Assembly: GCF_900302465.1 (NCBI RefSeq)
Contig: NZ_OMOR01000001.1
Coordinates: forward strand, 2,542,001 to 2,606,000
Length of the DNA stretch: 64,000 nt
Reading direction: 5' to 3'
DNA from: Ascidiaceihabitans donghaensis
GTDB taxonomy: Bacteria; Pseudomonadota; Alphaproteobacteria; Rhodobacterales; Rhodobacteraceae
Positions 8,132 through 17,117 of the stretch are shown here, one piece after another. The notes below the pieces were generated by a model, which worked only from the letters and a program-made list of their open reading frames with translations, was not told the DNA's origin and searched no databases. Each line of letters starts with the position of its first letter. Position 1 is the first letter of the stretch. Made by a program: the position numbers and the translations under genes.

Positions 8132-10465
8132 CTAGGGGCGCAAAGCCTGCAACGCTTGCACTTCGTACCCGCGCAATGTCACCCGCGCACTTTCGCTTGC
8201 ACAACACAACAACTCGGGAAACAGGTCCTGCAGCTCTAGGGCGACATCATCGTCGTGCAGCGCGGCATCATCCAGATGGTAGCTTTCGGTGGGCACCCCT
8301 TCCGCATAGATGATTTCATGTCGGTCCATCAAAATGTGGTAATATGTGACTTCTGCAACCGGTTTGCGGAAAATCGTGTCGCCGTTGCACAGCCCCTTTG
8401 CGCTGGCCAGCACCTCGTCTTCTCCGAACAGCATCTCCGCCCGCCAATCACTGATCAACATCCGGTGCGCCGGTGACACAATCAGCGGCGCCGCGTTGCC
8501 CAGCGCACCCTTGGCAATCACAACCGGAGCAAATCGTCCCCGACCATCCACAGTGCGCGACAAAACCGCCCGCACAGGCTGCGCCCCGTTGTCGGACGTC
8601 TGCAGTTTCATTTCTGTCGTCAGCTGTTCGACCGCGACAAGGCCTTGATCGGTTTCAATCATGGCACCGGCGGTGAAACAGGCGACATTCGTATTGTCAA
8701 ATGTCAGGTCTGCTGCAGTCACGCCCGTTAAAGTGATGGCCCCGCCAAGCGCGGTGTTGTCGGTGAAATCTCCAACAGATTGGTTCAATACCCCGTCATC
8801 ATTCAAATCTGCGCGCAGCTCGAAAATCGAGGTATAGTATTGATTGAGGTCCAGAAAATCATTGTTGGTTTGGTCGTTGTCATCCAGAACGCCGGAATTG
8901 CCCGCGTTGAAATCGGTGATCGTGTCATTGCCGTCACCGGGGTTGTAGACAAAGACGTCATCGCCTGCCCCGCCGGTCAGCACATCGTCGCCTGTGCCGC
9001 CCGTCAAAGTGTCATCGCTGGCCTCGATGGCAGTGATGGTAAGGTTATCAAGGGCAAGACTTTCGTTTGCGAGGGTGCTGTTGAGGTTTGTGCCCACACC
9101 CAACGTCACGGTTTGGGGCGGGTTGTCGATGGTGATCTGCACTTCCATCTGCGTATCAAGGGTACCCGTGCTGCCCCCCAATTCACCCGTCGCCGCGTTA
9201 TTGAAATCAAACGTATATGTTGCGCCATCCGCGCCCACAAAACTTTGACTGGCAGGGGATGCGGTATCGCCTTCCAGATGCGAAATGCGAACCTCTTCCC
9301 CGTTGATCGTGATGATGAGGTCTTCGCTGTTCCAGCTGTCCAAAAGCAACGCATCAAAGTTAATCACAACCTGATCCGCGTCGCCCCCAAGGTAGAATGT
9401 TTTCTCGGTGGCGATGGTGCCATCTGCCCCGGAAAACGGCCCGAGGATGTCACCCAAGCTGGCGTCATTGGTTGTGGTGTTGTTGCTCCACCCTGGTGCG
9501 CCGTCTGAAAAGTCTTCGTCGAAAAGCACGGTTTCTGTATCGCCGTCGTCGCCAACCAGCGTGTCCGCGCCCGCGCCACCCGTCAGAACATCCGACCCGC
9601 TGTCGCCGTTTATGGCATCGTTTCCATCGCCCCCAAGCAGGCTGTCGTTCCCGCTGCCACCATCAATGCTATCGTTGTCAGCGCCGCCATCTAGCGTGTC
9701 GTCACCTCCATTGCCATCAATCGTGTCGTCGCCTGCGCCCCCGTCAATGGAATCGTCACCTTCTACGCCCGCAGGTGTGCCCGTGACCGAATACTCAGGC
9801 CCCGGTGGCATACCAATCATGTCCGTGGTCAGCAGGTTTTCTGCGGCGTTCCCTGTATCCGGCCCCGAAATCGTGGCAGATAATGTATCCCCGCCAAGAT
9901 TCTCCCAATAGCGGATCTGGATGGTGTATGTCTCATTCGGATCAAGGACCACATCGCCAAAGCGCGTGGTTGTGCCTTGGTGAAAGTCATTGTTCAGATA
10001 GTCTAGCGTGCCGCCGGTTTGGTTTGCAAAACTGACGGGATTGCCTGCTGAATCAAATATCTGGATCGTAGACCCATCGTCCGAGGCCGTGGTCAGCCGG
10101 TACGTGCCCCCTGCCGTCGTGTTCAGCGTACTTGTATAAACAACGCCAAAATCTTCGGGATTGCCTGTGGTGCCGCGCACCGAATTGGTCAGCCCGCCTT
10201 CGTCGAAATCAGACACATAACCGGACCCGGTGCGCGTGCCGTCTTCGATGTCAAAGGCCTGTCCAGCCGCAGAGGTAAAATCCTTGTCGAAGGTTTCGAA
10301 ATGCCACGCCCCTTCGACGGGTCCATCGCCACTTAACACGTCGTTGCCCGCGCCACCGGTTAAAGTGTCGTTGCCAAACCCACCGGTCAAGGTGTCGTTG
10401 GATGTGCTTCCCGTCAGCGTTTGATCGCCTTCGGTGCCCGGATTAGTGTTGTCGTTGGTCGCCAT
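8132..10465 (-). CDS. Large RTX / PA14-like / Hint-domain protein
   Basis: A 777-residue mosaic. Residues about 8-45 are RTX nonapeptides (GGFGNDTLTGGAGNDVL). A PA14-like beta domain follows (FETFDKDF through YRLTTASDDGSTIQIFDSAG to TIQIRYWENL). A second RTX block is GDDSIDGGAGDDTIDG..., then comes a lectin-like beta segment with DNPPQTVTLGVG, and a third RTX block with DDVFVYNPGDGNDTITDF. The last ~190 residues are a Hint (hedgehog/intein) domain starting at CFTAGAMIETDQG, with SPAHRML and TYYHILMDRHEIIYAEGVPTES. RTX repeats bind calcium and usually mark surface or type I secreted proteins; no transporter genes are nearby. ATG 10465 is preferred over TTG 10477. Substrate and partner are unknown. 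Confidence 0.9.
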   Translation of the reverse strand: MATNDNTNPGTEGDQTLTGSTSNDTLTGGFGNDTLTGGAGNDVLSGDGPVEGAWHFETFDKDFTSAAGQAFDIEDGTRTGSGYVSDFDEGGLTNSVRGTTGNPEDFGVVYTSTLNTTAGGTYRLTTASDDGSTIQIFDSAGNPVSFANQTGGTLDYLNNDFHQGTTTRFGDVVLDPNETYTIQIRYWENLGGDTLSATISGPDTGNAAENLLTTDMIGMPPGPEYSVTGTPAGVEGDDSIDGGAGDDTIDGNGGDDTLDGGADNDSIDGGSGNDSLLGGDGNDAINGDSGSDVLTGGAGADTLVGDDGDTETVLFDEDFSDGAPGWSNNTTTNDASLGDILGPFSGADGTIATEKTFYLGGDADQVVINFDALLLDSWNSEDLIITINGEEVRISHLEGDTASPASQSFVGADGATYTFDFNNAATGELGGSTGTLDTQMEVQITIDNPPQTVTLGVGTNLNSTLANESLALDNLTITAIEASDDTLTGGTGDDVLTGGAGDDVFVYNPGDGNDTITDFNAGNSGVLDDNDQTNNDFLDLNQYYTSIFELRADLNDDGVLNQSVGDFTDNTALGGAITLTGVTAADLTFDNTNVACFTAGAMIETDQGLVAVEQLTTEMKLQTSDNGAQPVRAVLSRTVDGRGRFAPVVIAKGALGNAAPLIVSPAHRMLISDWRAEMLFGEDEVLASAKGLCNGDTIFRKPVAEVTYYHILMDRHEIIYAEGVPTESYHLDDAALHDDDVALELQDLFPELLCCASESARVTLRGYEVQALQALRP

Positions 10466-10477
10466 GGATTTTTCCAA

Positions 10478-10708
10478 TCTCTGTCAGGTTCATTCACCTT
10501 TGAGAGCTGGATTAGGCGCAGAGTTGGGTCTGACTGGGTCCTGAAAGGTACAAATTTAGGGCAATTTTAACAAAATTAAGGCAATTGCCACGCCCCCCCC
10601 TTTTAACTGTGCTCGTCCGCAGTTGGGTCACGCAAACTTCGCAGCTCTGCCCGATTATCGCCCCTTTTCGCCGTTAACCACGTCGCTACGGATGTAAAGG
10701 AACACGCC
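10478..10708. promoter_or_regulatory. Divergent promoter region between the two Hint genes
   Basis: 231 gene-free bases between oppositely oriented Hint-domain genes. It contains an AT-rich inverted repeat AATTTT-AAC-AAAATT (10563-10577) flanked by GGC/AAGGC, and a C8 tract near 10592. I can assign no factor. GTAAAGGAA ahead of ATG 10709 is the ribosome-binding site of the right-hand gene. Confidence 0.35.
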
Positions 10709-11728
10709 ATGCAAGATAAACTGGACGGGCTATACGTGACGGATCAACGCCACGACGCCACAAGCCATGATATGCCGCATATGAAAAGTATCACGCTGCA
10801 GAACGTGTCCCACTGTGCCGTGCCGCTTGGTCCGTTTCAAATCTGGTCACAGTACGAGGGGCTGTTGCATGAATTTTCATCCGATGATCGCCTGCGCGGG
10901 CGTGCCCGGATGAATTTGGCGGACCCAATGCCGCGCACACGCAACCGTGTGGACAACCTGATTTTGGTAAACACGGACACCCAAGAATACATCAGCACAG
11001 CAAAACTGGATGGTTTGCCTTTCGGTTTTCCCGGCACGGCACAAACCGGCGCATGGCACCATGAAACCCGGCCCCAAACAGACATGACCATTCCCTGTTT
11101 TACAGCAGGCACACGCGTCATGACCCGCAAAGGTGAAGTCCCCATCGAAGAGTTGCAGCCCGGCGATGCAGTCATCACCCGCGATGCTGGATTTATGCCC
11201 ATCAAAGCCATCAGCCAACAAAGCTATTCACCCGCTGAACAACGTCTGAACCGCAATTTTCGCCCGGTCGTGTTGCCTGCCGGCAGCTTTGGCAACACCC
11301 GCGACTTGCATCTGTCGCCAGCTCACCGTTTGCTGATCAACGACCCTGCCGCGCAATACATGTTCGACGAACCCGAGGTGCTTGTCGCGGCCAAAACGGC
11401 GCTTGGTTACGGGATGGTACACCAGCAGGCCGCTGATTTCGACGTCACCTACTACCATATCCTGCTGGAACACCATGCTTTGATGCACGTGGAAGGTGTC
11501 TGGGTTGAAAGCCTGTTTTTGGGTGACATGCCAGAGAGGGTTCTGGACAATGGTAAGGTCTGGGCCGTGGCCGATGGTTTTGACATGGCAAATGCCGCAC
11601 ATTCCACCACCAGCCGTCCGGTTTTGCGCGGCAATGAGGCCCGTACCCTTATGGAACGCTTGCCGGACCGCACCGCAGATGTTGCACAAACCTGTGCACC
11701 TAACGCAGTCTTTATGCGCTCTGCCTAA
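10709..11728 (+). CDS. Hint-domain (hedgehog/intein N-terminal) protein
   Basis: A 339-residue protein. The N-terminal ~125 residues (PFQIWSQYEGLLHEFSSDDRLRGRARMN...) are unrecognised. A Hint domain follows from CFTAGTRVMTRKGEVPIEELQPGDAVITRDAG through LSPAHRLLINDPAAQYMFDEPEVLVAAK to TYYHILLEHHALMHVEGVWVESLFLGD. The second half aligns by eye with the C-terminus of the divergent RTX/Hint protein (SPAHR, EVL-AAK, TYYHIL, H-EGV-ES), so the two are paralogous in that domain. The catalytic Cys and the TxxH-like SPAHR motif are present. Hint domains of this type (PF13403) are abundant in roseobacters; autoprocessing is inferred, not seen. No signal peptide is visible. Confidence 0.88.
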   Translation: MQDKLDGLYVTDQRHDATSHDMPHMKSITLQNVSHCAVPLGPFQIWSQYEGLLHEFSSDDRLRGRARMNLADPMPRTRNRVDNLILVNTDTQEYISTAKLDGLPFGFPGTAQTGAWHHETRPQTDMTIPCFTAGTRVMTRKGEVPIEELQPGDAVITRDAGFMPIKAISQQSYSPAEQRLNRNFRPVVLPAGSFGNTRDLHLSPAHRLLINDPAAQYMFDEPEVLVAAKTALGYGMVHQQAADFDVTYYHILLEHHALMHVEGVWVESLFLGDMPERVLDNGKVWAVADGFDMANAAHSTTSRPVLRGNEARTLMERLPDRTADVAQTCAPNAVFMRSA

Positions 11729-11743
11729 GTGCTAGACACCGAA

Positions 11744-11783
11744 CCTTAGGCAGCGACCATGCCTTAAGGCAGTGTTATTTTTG
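11744..11783 (+). terminator. Probable terminator of the Hint gene
   Basis: CCTTAGGCA 11744-11752 pairs with TGCCTTAAGG 11760-11769 (one bulged T) around a 7-nt loop, followed by a tract ending TTATTTTT. The 3' arm is part of a 12-bp palindrome TGCCTTAAGGCA (11760-11771). Confidence 0.55.
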
Positions 11784-12180
11784 ACCATCAAGGCGTTGCA
11801 TGTTCCGTCTTTTGCCACATCAGTTTTCCAACCGGCGACCAGCGCCGCATGGTGGAACACCTTATTAAACAATCGGTACGTTTCCACATCGGAACTATAT
11901 CGCACCGATTTCGCCCCAATTGTGCAGCTGAAAAGATGTCTGGATTGCGTGATTGTGCATATAAGGTTGCATCAGACCTGTCACATCGTCGCAGGTTTCA
12001 AGACGATAATCCCCACAAAGCCATAGATTACAACGCAAACCCCTGCTGACACGGATATTTTTCCGCTTTCAGGCAAGTTTCAGACATTGCCCAGTAACCA
12101 TTCGTCCATTAGAACCGAGCGGAATCCCCACGTGACGCGGGAACCGTCGCGTGGATCACATCATTATCAGGAGGCACCGC
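11784..12180. other. Gene-free region upstream of ctaD
   Basis: About 400 bases, AT-richer than average. No ORF has a ribosome-binding site or a plausible protein. It presumably holds the ctaD promoter and leader. AGGAGG at 12169-12174 is the ctaD ribosome-binding site. No convincing FNR or RegA site was seen. Confidence 0.6.
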
Positions 12181-13854
12181 ATGGCAGACGCAGCCATTCA
12201 CGGGCACGACCATGAAGACGATCGCGGGTTTTTCACGCGCTGGTTCATGTCCACAAACCACAAAGACATCGGTATTCTATACCTGTTTGTCTCAGCCTTC
12301 GTAGGCTTCATTTCTGTCGCATTCACCGTTTACATGCGCCTCGAGCTCATGGACCCCGGTGTCCAGTACATGTGCATGGAAGGTGCGCGTTTCATCGCAG
12401 ATTCCGCCGCGACATGTACGCCAAACGGCCACCTCTGGAACGTTTTGATCACAGGCCACGGCATCTTGATGATGTTCTTTGTGGTTATTCCGGCGCTGTT
12501 CGGCGGCTTCGGCAACTACTTCATGCCGTTGCAAATCGGTGCGCCTGACATGGCATTTCCGCGCATGAACAACCTGTCGTTCTGGCTTTATGTCGCCGGT
12601 ACAACATTGGCGGTCTGCTCTGTTCTGTCACCGGGTGGCAACGACCAGCTTGGGTCGGGTGTCGGTTGGGTTCTGTACCCACCGCTGTCGGTGAACGAAG
12701 GCGGCATGTCCATGGACCTCGCGATCTTCGCGGTGCACGTCTCTGGTGCCTCGTCCATCTTGGGCGCGATCAACATGATCACGACATTCCTGAACATGCG
12801 TGCCCCCGGCATGACATTGTTCAAAGTGCCGTTGTTTTCATGGTCGATCTTCGTCACAAGCTGGCTGATCCTGTTGTCTTTGCCGGTTCTGGCGGGCGCG
12901 ATCACGATGCTTTTGATGGACCGTAACTTTGGGTTCACTTTCTTTGATCCAGCAGGCGGTGGTGATCCGGTCTTGTACCAGCACATCCTGTGGTTCTTTG
13001 GACACCCAGAGGTTTACATCATCATCCTGCCCGGCTTTGGCATCATTTCCCACGTCATCGCGACCTTCGCGCGCAAGCCGATCTTTGGCTACCTGCCGAT
13101 GGTTTGGGCTATCATCGCCATCGGCGTGTTGGGCTTTGTTGTGTGGGCGCACCACATGTACACAGTCGGCATGTCGCTGAACCAGCAAGCCTACTTCATG
13201 CTGGCAACGATGGTCATCGCGGTGCCCACAGGGGTCAAGGTCTTTAGCTGGATCGCGACCATGTGGGGCGGCTCGATCGAGTTCAAAACACCAATGCTTT
13301 GGGCCTTCGGTTTCTTGTTCCTCTTCACTCTTGGTGGGGTCACAGGGATCGTTCTGTCTCAGGCCGCCGTGGACCGTTACTACCACGACACCTACTATGT
13401 TGTGGCACACTTCCACTACGTGATGAGCTTGGGCGCGGTCTTCGCCATCTTCGCGGGCATCTACTTCTACCTGCCGAAAATGTCGGGGCGTATGTATCCT
13501 GAATGGGCTGGCAAGCTGCACTTTTGGGCGATGTTCATCGGGGCCAACCTGACGTTCTTCCCACAGCACTTCCTGGGCCGTCAGGGCATGCCACGTCGTT
13601 ACATCGACTACCCTGAGCAATTTGCTTACTGGAACGTATGGTCGTCTTACGGCGCATTCCTAAGCTTTGCGTCCTTCTTGTTCTTCTTTGGCATCATTGC
13701 CTACACGCTGCTGAAAGGTGCGCGTGTGACAGAAGCCAACCCATGGAATGAATACGCGGACACGCTGGAGTGGACATTGCCGTCTCCTCCCCCAGAGCAC
13801 ACGTTCGAAATTCTTCCAAAGCAGGAAGACTGGGACAAACAGCCAGGTCACTAG
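12181..13854 (+). CDS. ctaD: Cytochrome c oxidase subunit I (aa3 type)
   Basis: Catalytic subunit of the terminal oxidase that reduces O2 to water and pumps protons across the inner membrane. 557 residues, 12 helices expected. Ligands visible: low-spin heme His 93 (TGHGILMMF) and His 411, heme a3 His 409 (both in AHFHYVMS), and CuB His 275 with crosslink Tyr 279 (HPEVYI) plus His 323/324 (AHHMYT). Glu 277 of the D-channel is in the same HPEVYI motif. The start [13 protein letters not shown] follows AGGAGG by six bases. Subunits II and III are not in the window, so the gene is detached from ctaC/ctaE, as is common in Rhodobacterales. Confidence 0.98.
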   Translation: MADAAIHGHDHEDDRGFFTRWFMSTNHKDIGILYLFVSAFVGFISVAFTVYMRLELMDPGVQYMCMEGARFIADSAATCTPNGHLWNVLITGHGILMMFFVVIPALFGGFGNYFMPLQIGAPDMAFPRMNNLSFWLYVAGTTLAVCSVLSPGGNDQLGSGVGWVLYPPLSVNEGGMSMDLAIFAVHVSGASSILGAINMITTFLNMRAPGMTLFKVPLFSWSIFVTSWLILLSLPVLAGAITMLLMDRNFGFTFFDPAGGGDPVLYQHILWFFGHPEVYIIILPGFGIISHVIATFARKPIFGYLPMVWAIIAIGVLGFVVWAHHMYTVGMSLNQQAYFMLATMVIAVPTGVKVFSWIATMWGGSIEFKTPMLWAFGFLFLFTLGGVTGIVLSQAAVDRYYHDTYYVVAHFHYVMSLGAVFAIFAGIYFYLPKMSGRMYPEWAGKLHFWAMFIGANLTFFPQHFLGRQGMPRRYIDYPEQFAYWNVWSSYGAFLSFASFLFFFGIIAYTLLKGARVTEANPWNEYADTLEWTLPSPPPEHTFEILPKQEDWDKQPGH

Positions 13855-13877
13855 ACTGACGCGGTCCACAAACAACA

Positions 13878-13912
13878 AAAGGCTCCAACGGCGGTTGGGG
13901 CCTTTATTTTTG
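13878..13912 (+). terminator. ctaD terminator
   Basis: Twelve-bp stem AAAGGCTCCAAC 13878-13889 / GTTGGGGCCTTT 13894-13905 (one T-G pair) with loop GGCG, followed by ATTTTTG. It starts 23 bases after the ctaD stop. Confidence 0.9.
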
Positions 13913-14038
13913 ACACCAACGTGTAGATCCACGTGTTCCATTTGCAGGTAAGCCCATGTTGCTGGCGTCCCCCCCCCACCCGATGCACTATATTTCGGCA
14001 CCATAGGCGTCGTTTTTGGACTAGGTCTGGTTCTCGGT

Positions 14039-14515
14039 ATGATGCGGTTGCGTCCGGCCTGGCATGCTTTGGGGATAGGTATCCTGTTTGCCAGCGTCGG
14101 CCATTTGGCCTTGTATTTGCACCTGCACGACACGGTATACCAAACGGATGCTGGAGTCCGGTTCATACCGCTTCCACCAGCCTCCCGACTTGCAACGCCT
14201 GGGCTTTGGTTCTTGGGATTTGCGCTATGGCTCTACCTCACACGCATGTGGATGGGTCAGCGGACACAACGACTTGTTCTTGCAGCCCTTTGGACGACGG
14301 TGACGTGTCAGATCGCCGCGTATTATGCCGAAAGTGGAACATACGATCCTCTCCCCCACACCAACCAAGAGGCCTTTCTTGAAGCTCTCAGACACAATGT
14401 AATATTGGGACATATCCATATCAGCGCCCAAGTGGCTATCGTGATAGGTCTGATGGTAATAGCATTGGCACCAGTTGTCTGGCGTATGCGGTTCGTCCCT
14501 CAAACCAAATCGTAA
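14039..14515 (+). CDS. Membrane protein; frame probably interrupted at an upstream C9 tract
   Basis: Family not recognised. From ATG 14039 the frame encodes 158 residues with about four hydrophobic segments (for example LGIGILFASVGHLALYL and VAIVIGLMVIALAPVVW) and several His residues. The same frame is open back to 13952 and would add a helix, ALYFGTIGVVFGLGLVLG, but contains no start codon there. A good start does exist at ATG 13956, preceded by CAGGTAAG, in another frame that enters a run of nine C (13969-13977). One extra C would join it to this frame as MLLASPPPPDALYFG. The gene may therefore be frameshifted, slippage-regulated or affected by a sequence error. Its TAA stop lies inside a 22-nt dispersed repeat. 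Confidence 0.6.
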   Translation: MMRLRPAWHALGIGILFASVGHLALYLHLHDTVYQTDAGVRFIPLPPASRLATPGLWFLGFALWLYLTRMWMGQRTQRLVLAALWTTVTCQIAAYYAESGTYDPLPHTNQEAFLEALRHNVILGHIHISAQVAIVIGLMVIALAPVVWRMRFVPQTKS

Positions 14516-14533
14516 GGTGCATCTTGATGCACC
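14512..14533 (+). repeat. 22-nt palindromic intergenic repeat, copy 1
   Basis: GTAAGGTGCAT joined to CTTGATGCACC. It overlaps the TAA stop of the preceding membrane gene. Same family as copies at 15145, 39779, 54661, 59979 and 60046. Confidence 0.65.
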
Positions 14534-14615
14534 TCTGCCCCAGAACGAAACGTCGCATGTTGCCAAATGAGGTCCAAAGCTATTGTTTGTAGGCAGCAAT
14601 CACAGACATGCAGAC

Positions 14616-15098
14616 ATGCCATACCACTGGACCAACCCACCACATAGCAGCCCTGAAGTCATGCAGCTTTGGCCACATGAAAGCTTGCCGCCAAAAGGCA
14701 TGGCTGCTTTCGTGCTGTCTACATTCACCTTGATCCTGATCCCGACATTGCCGCTGCTCGGATCGCCGATCCTTTGGGGCCTTTTGCCATTTTTACTGCT
14801 GGCGGTCTGGGGTATCTATTTTGCACTGCAACGAAACCACAAAGCGCGCCAGATCGTCGAAGTATTGACCCTGAGTGAGGATGCCGCGGTGTTGGTGCGG
14901 ACAAATCCCAAGGGCGACCAACAGATTTGGGAATGCAACCGCTATTGGACACAAGCCGTGAAATACGAATCCGATGGCCCGGTGCCTCACTATATTACGC
15001 TGCGCGGCAACGGACGCGAGGTCGAAATCGGAGCATTCCTGAGCGAGGAAGAACGGATCGATCTATACGACGATCTTTTACGGGCGTTGAAACGCTGA
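14616..15098 (+). CDS. DUF2244 domain membrane protein
   Basis: A 160-residue protein. Residues 1-20 are polar (MPYHWTNPPHSSPEVMQLWP). Two hydrophobic helices follow (AAFVLSTFTLILIPTLPLLG and ILWGLLPFLLLAVWGIYFALQ), then a soluble C-terminal domain with LTLSEDAAVLVRTNPKG and VEIGAFLSEEERIDLYDDLLRALKR. This helix-pair plus beta domain layout is DUF2244, an uncharacterised family of alphaproteobacterial inner-membrane proteins. The start at 14616 is chosen because homologues of this type begin close to the PHxSLPPxG segment; the ribosome-binding site is weak. Function is unknown. Confidence 0.82.
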   Translation: MPYHWTNPPHSSPEVMQLWPHESLPPKGMAAFVLSTFTLILIPTLPLLGSPILWGLLPFLLLAVWGIYFALQRNHKARQIVEVLTLSEDAAVLVRTNPKGDQQIWECNRYWTQAVKYESDGPVPHYITLRGNGREVEIGAFLSEEERIDLYDDLLRALKR

Positions 15099-15144
15099 AC
15101 TCTGAAAAAAGGCGGGCTAAACCCCACCTTACCGTTTCAATCGC

Positions 15145-15166
15145 GTAAGGTGCACCTTGGTGCACC
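15145..15166 (+). repeat. 22-nt palindromic intergenic repeat, copy 2
   Basis: GTAAGGTGCAC joined to CTTGGTGCACC, between the convergent DUF2244 and yqeY genes. It is an exact reverse complement of the copy at 39779-39800. Confidence 0.7.
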
Positions 15167-15172
15167 CGCAGC

Positions 15173-15634
15173 TTACGAACACAGACGGTCCTTAACCATT
15201 GGCCCCACTGCGCCGAAATCCATCTGGCCGGTGTATTTGGCTTTCAAAGCGCCCATTACCTTGCCCATATCGCGGATGCTGTCGGCGCCCACTTCCACAA
15301 CGGCGGCCTCAACGGCGGCGGCGGCTTCTTCATCACTCAGTTGTTTGGGTAAAAACTCTTCAATAACCGCAATTTCCGCCTGTTCCCGTTCCGCCAAATC
15401 CAAACGGCCGCCTTCTTCATAAACACGTGCACTGTCGGCACGCTGCTTGGCCATTTTACCCAAAATCGCAAGAATATCAGATTCGGCGACACCTTCGTCT
15501 GCACCGCTAGCACGGGCATCGATGTCCTTGTCTTTGATGGCGGCGTTGATCAAGCGCAGCGTCGACAAGCGATCAGCCGCTTTGTCTTTCATCGCCTGTT
15601 TCAAATCCGTCGATATCTTGGTTCTCAAGTCCAT
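15173..15634 (-). CDS. GatB/YqeY domain-containing protein
   Basis: A 153-residue protein homologous to the tRNA-binding C-terminal domain of GatB (YqeY family). Signatures: MDLRTKISTDLKQAMKDKAADRLSTLRLINAAIKDKDIDAR, a middle segment KMAKQRADSARVYEEGGRLDLAEREQAEIAVIEEFLPKQLS, and the terminal MGKVMGALKAKYTGQMDFGAVGPMVKDRL. Its role is not firmly known; it may bind tRNA or act in amidotransferase-linked processes. The start MDLRTK (ATG 15634) is preceded by GGGGATGGGA. It is divergent from carA, an arrangement found in many alphaproteobacteria. Upstream in-frame residues are not homologous and are excluded. Confidence 0.93.
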   Translation of the reverse strand: MDLRTKISTDLKQAMKDKAADRLSTLRLINAAIKDKDIDARASGADEGVAESDILAILGKMAKQRADSARVYEEGGRLDLAEREQAEIAVIEEFLPKQLSDEEAAAAVEAAVVEVGADSIRDMGKVMGALKAKYTGQMDFGAVGPMVKDRLCS

Positions 15635-15826
15635 TTTATGTCCCATCCCCACGGGTTGCCTCACAGCCTTGTACTCTACCGTTTGCCGCAGTGCAGCGCA
15701 ACCTTCTGTAATTTTGCTAACCAATTGATTTAAAAGAATTTACAAAACACATATCCACTTGACCCGAACAGGCCACGGCATTAAGTTCCGACAAATTTGC
15801 TCAGATTCTGCAAGAGAGGCTCGCCC

Positions 15827-16984
15827 ATGATCGCTTCCGCCCCCAACCGCCCCACCGCCTGTTTGGCTCTTGCGGATGGGACGTTGTTTTACGGCATCGG
15901 CTTTGGCGCAACCGGCGAAACCACAGCAGAGCTGTGTTTCAACACCGCCATGACCGGCTATCAGGAAATCATGACCGACCCGTCGTATGCAGGTCAGGTT
16001 GTGACGTTCACCTTCCCCCACATCGGCAACACTGGCGTCACTCCGGAAGATGACGAAACCGCAGATCCTGTGGCCGCTGGTATGGTTGTGAAATGGATGC
16101 CAACCACCCCGTCCAACTGGCGCAGCGCGGGACCTTTGGGTGACTGGCTGGCCACGCGCGGGCGTATCGCGATCGGTGGCGTGGACACACGCCGGCTGAC
16201 CCGTGCGATCCGCCAGGCAGGCGCCCCTCACGTGGCGTTGGCCCACAATCCTGACGGAGAATTTGACGTTGAGGCGCTGGTCGCAAAAGCCCGTGCTTTT
16301 GCAGGCCTGGAAGGTATGGATCTGGCGCGTGAAGTCACCTGTGCCCAGTCTTATCGCTGGGATGAAATGCGGTGGGCTTGGCCCGACGGCTACACCCGTC
16401 AGGAAGCCCCCAAGCACAAAGTCGTCGCCATCGACTATGGCGCCAAACGCAATATCCTGCGCTGCCTTGCCTCTGCGGGTTGCGATGTGACTGTTCTGCC
16501 TGCCACCGCAACCACTGCAGACGTTCTGTCCCATAATCCCGACGGCGTGTTTCTGTCCAACGGTCCCGGCGACCCGGCTGCCACTGGCGCATATGCTGTG
16601 CCAATGATTCAGGGCGTTCTGAACCAAACCACCTTGCCCGTCTTTGGGATCTGTCTGGGGCACCAGATGCTGGCACTGGCACTTGGTGCGCAGACCGTCA
16701 AAATGAACCACGGCCACCACGGCGCAAACCACCCTGTGAAAGACCACGACACAAACAAGGTCGAAATCACATCCATGAATCACGGGTTTGCTGTAGATGC
16801 GCAAAGCCTGCCCGACGGCATCATCGAAACGCACACCTCGCTGTTCGACGGGTCGAACTGTGGCATCCGTATGAAAGATCGTCCGGTGTTTTCAGTGCAG
16901 CACCACCCCGAAGCCAGCCCGGGGCCGCAAGACAGCTTCTATCTTTTTGAACGTTTTGCAGAGGCCATGGCCGCACGCGCTTAA
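15827..16984 (+). CDS. carA: Carbamoyl-phosphate synthase small subunit
   Basis: Glutaminase subunit that releases ammonia from glutamine for carbamoyl phosphate, feeding arginine and pyrimidine synthesis. 385 residues. The N-terminal domain shows FYGIGFGATGETTAELCFNTAMTGYQEIMTDPSYAGQ. The C-terminal class I amidotransferase domain has the catalytic Cys in FGICLGHQMLALALG and the His/Glu pair in SVQHHPEASPGP. The start MIASAPNRP follows AGAGAGGC. Divergent from yqeY; the 192-bp gap holds both promoters. carB is not in the window. Confidence 0.97.
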   Translation: MIASAPNRPTACLALADGTLFYGIGFGATGETTAELCFNTAMTGYQEIMTDPSYAGQVVTFTFPHIGNTGVTPEDDETADPVAAGMVVKWMPTTPSNWRSAGPLGDWLATRGRIAIGGVDTRRLTRAIRQAGAPHVALAHNPDGEFDVEALVAKARAFAGLEGMDLAREVTCAQSYRWDEMRWAWPDGYTRQEAPKHKVVAIDYGAKRNILRCLASAGCDVTVLPATATTADVLSHNPDGVFLSNGPGDPAATGAYAVPMIQGVLNQTTLPVFGICLGHQMLALALGAQTVKMNHGHHGANHPVKDHDTNKVEITSMNHGFAVDAQSLPDGIIETHTSLFDGSNCGIRMKDRPVFSVQHHPEASPGPQDSFYLFERFAEAMAARA

Positions 16985-16991
16985 GCTTTTT

Positions 16992-17023
16992 AGCATTTTC
17001 AACACTCTATGGTTGAAAATGCT
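16992..17023 (+). other. Inverted repeat after carA
   Basis: A perfect 12-bp stem, AGCATTTTCAAC 16992-17003 / GTTGAAAATGCT 17012-17023, with an 8-nt loop. It starts eight bases after the carA stop. There is no T tract downstream, so it may be a processing barrier or a weak terminator. Confidence 0.5.
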
Positions 17024-17117
17024 GCGCTTCATTAACAGAGCTTCCAAATTTTAACGGGCCATTAACCCTGCTCAGGCAGGAGCATTGGGTGACGCAGTTC
17101 ATCCAAAGGCTTTCGAC

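Noticed and set aside
11781-11791. TTGACCATCAA upstream of ctaD as an FNR/FnrL box
   Set aside because: The half-sites are separated by three bases instead of the required spacing (TTGA-N6-TCAA), so it does not fit the consensus.
11772-12026. 84-codon plus-strand frame in the gap before ctaD
   Set aside because: No ribosome-binding site and no family; amino-acid composition looks random.
12838-13620. Minus-strand open frame of 260 codons opposite ctaD
   Set aside because: Shadow; ctaD is complete and well supported.
13781-13800. GTCTCCTCCCCC in ctaD as another CcsR-like loop
   Set aside because: It lies inside the ctaD coding sequence with no flanking stem.
15740-16834. Minus-strand open frame of 364 codons opposite carA
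   Set aside because: Shadow of carA; composition is His/Cys-rich and has no homologous motifs.
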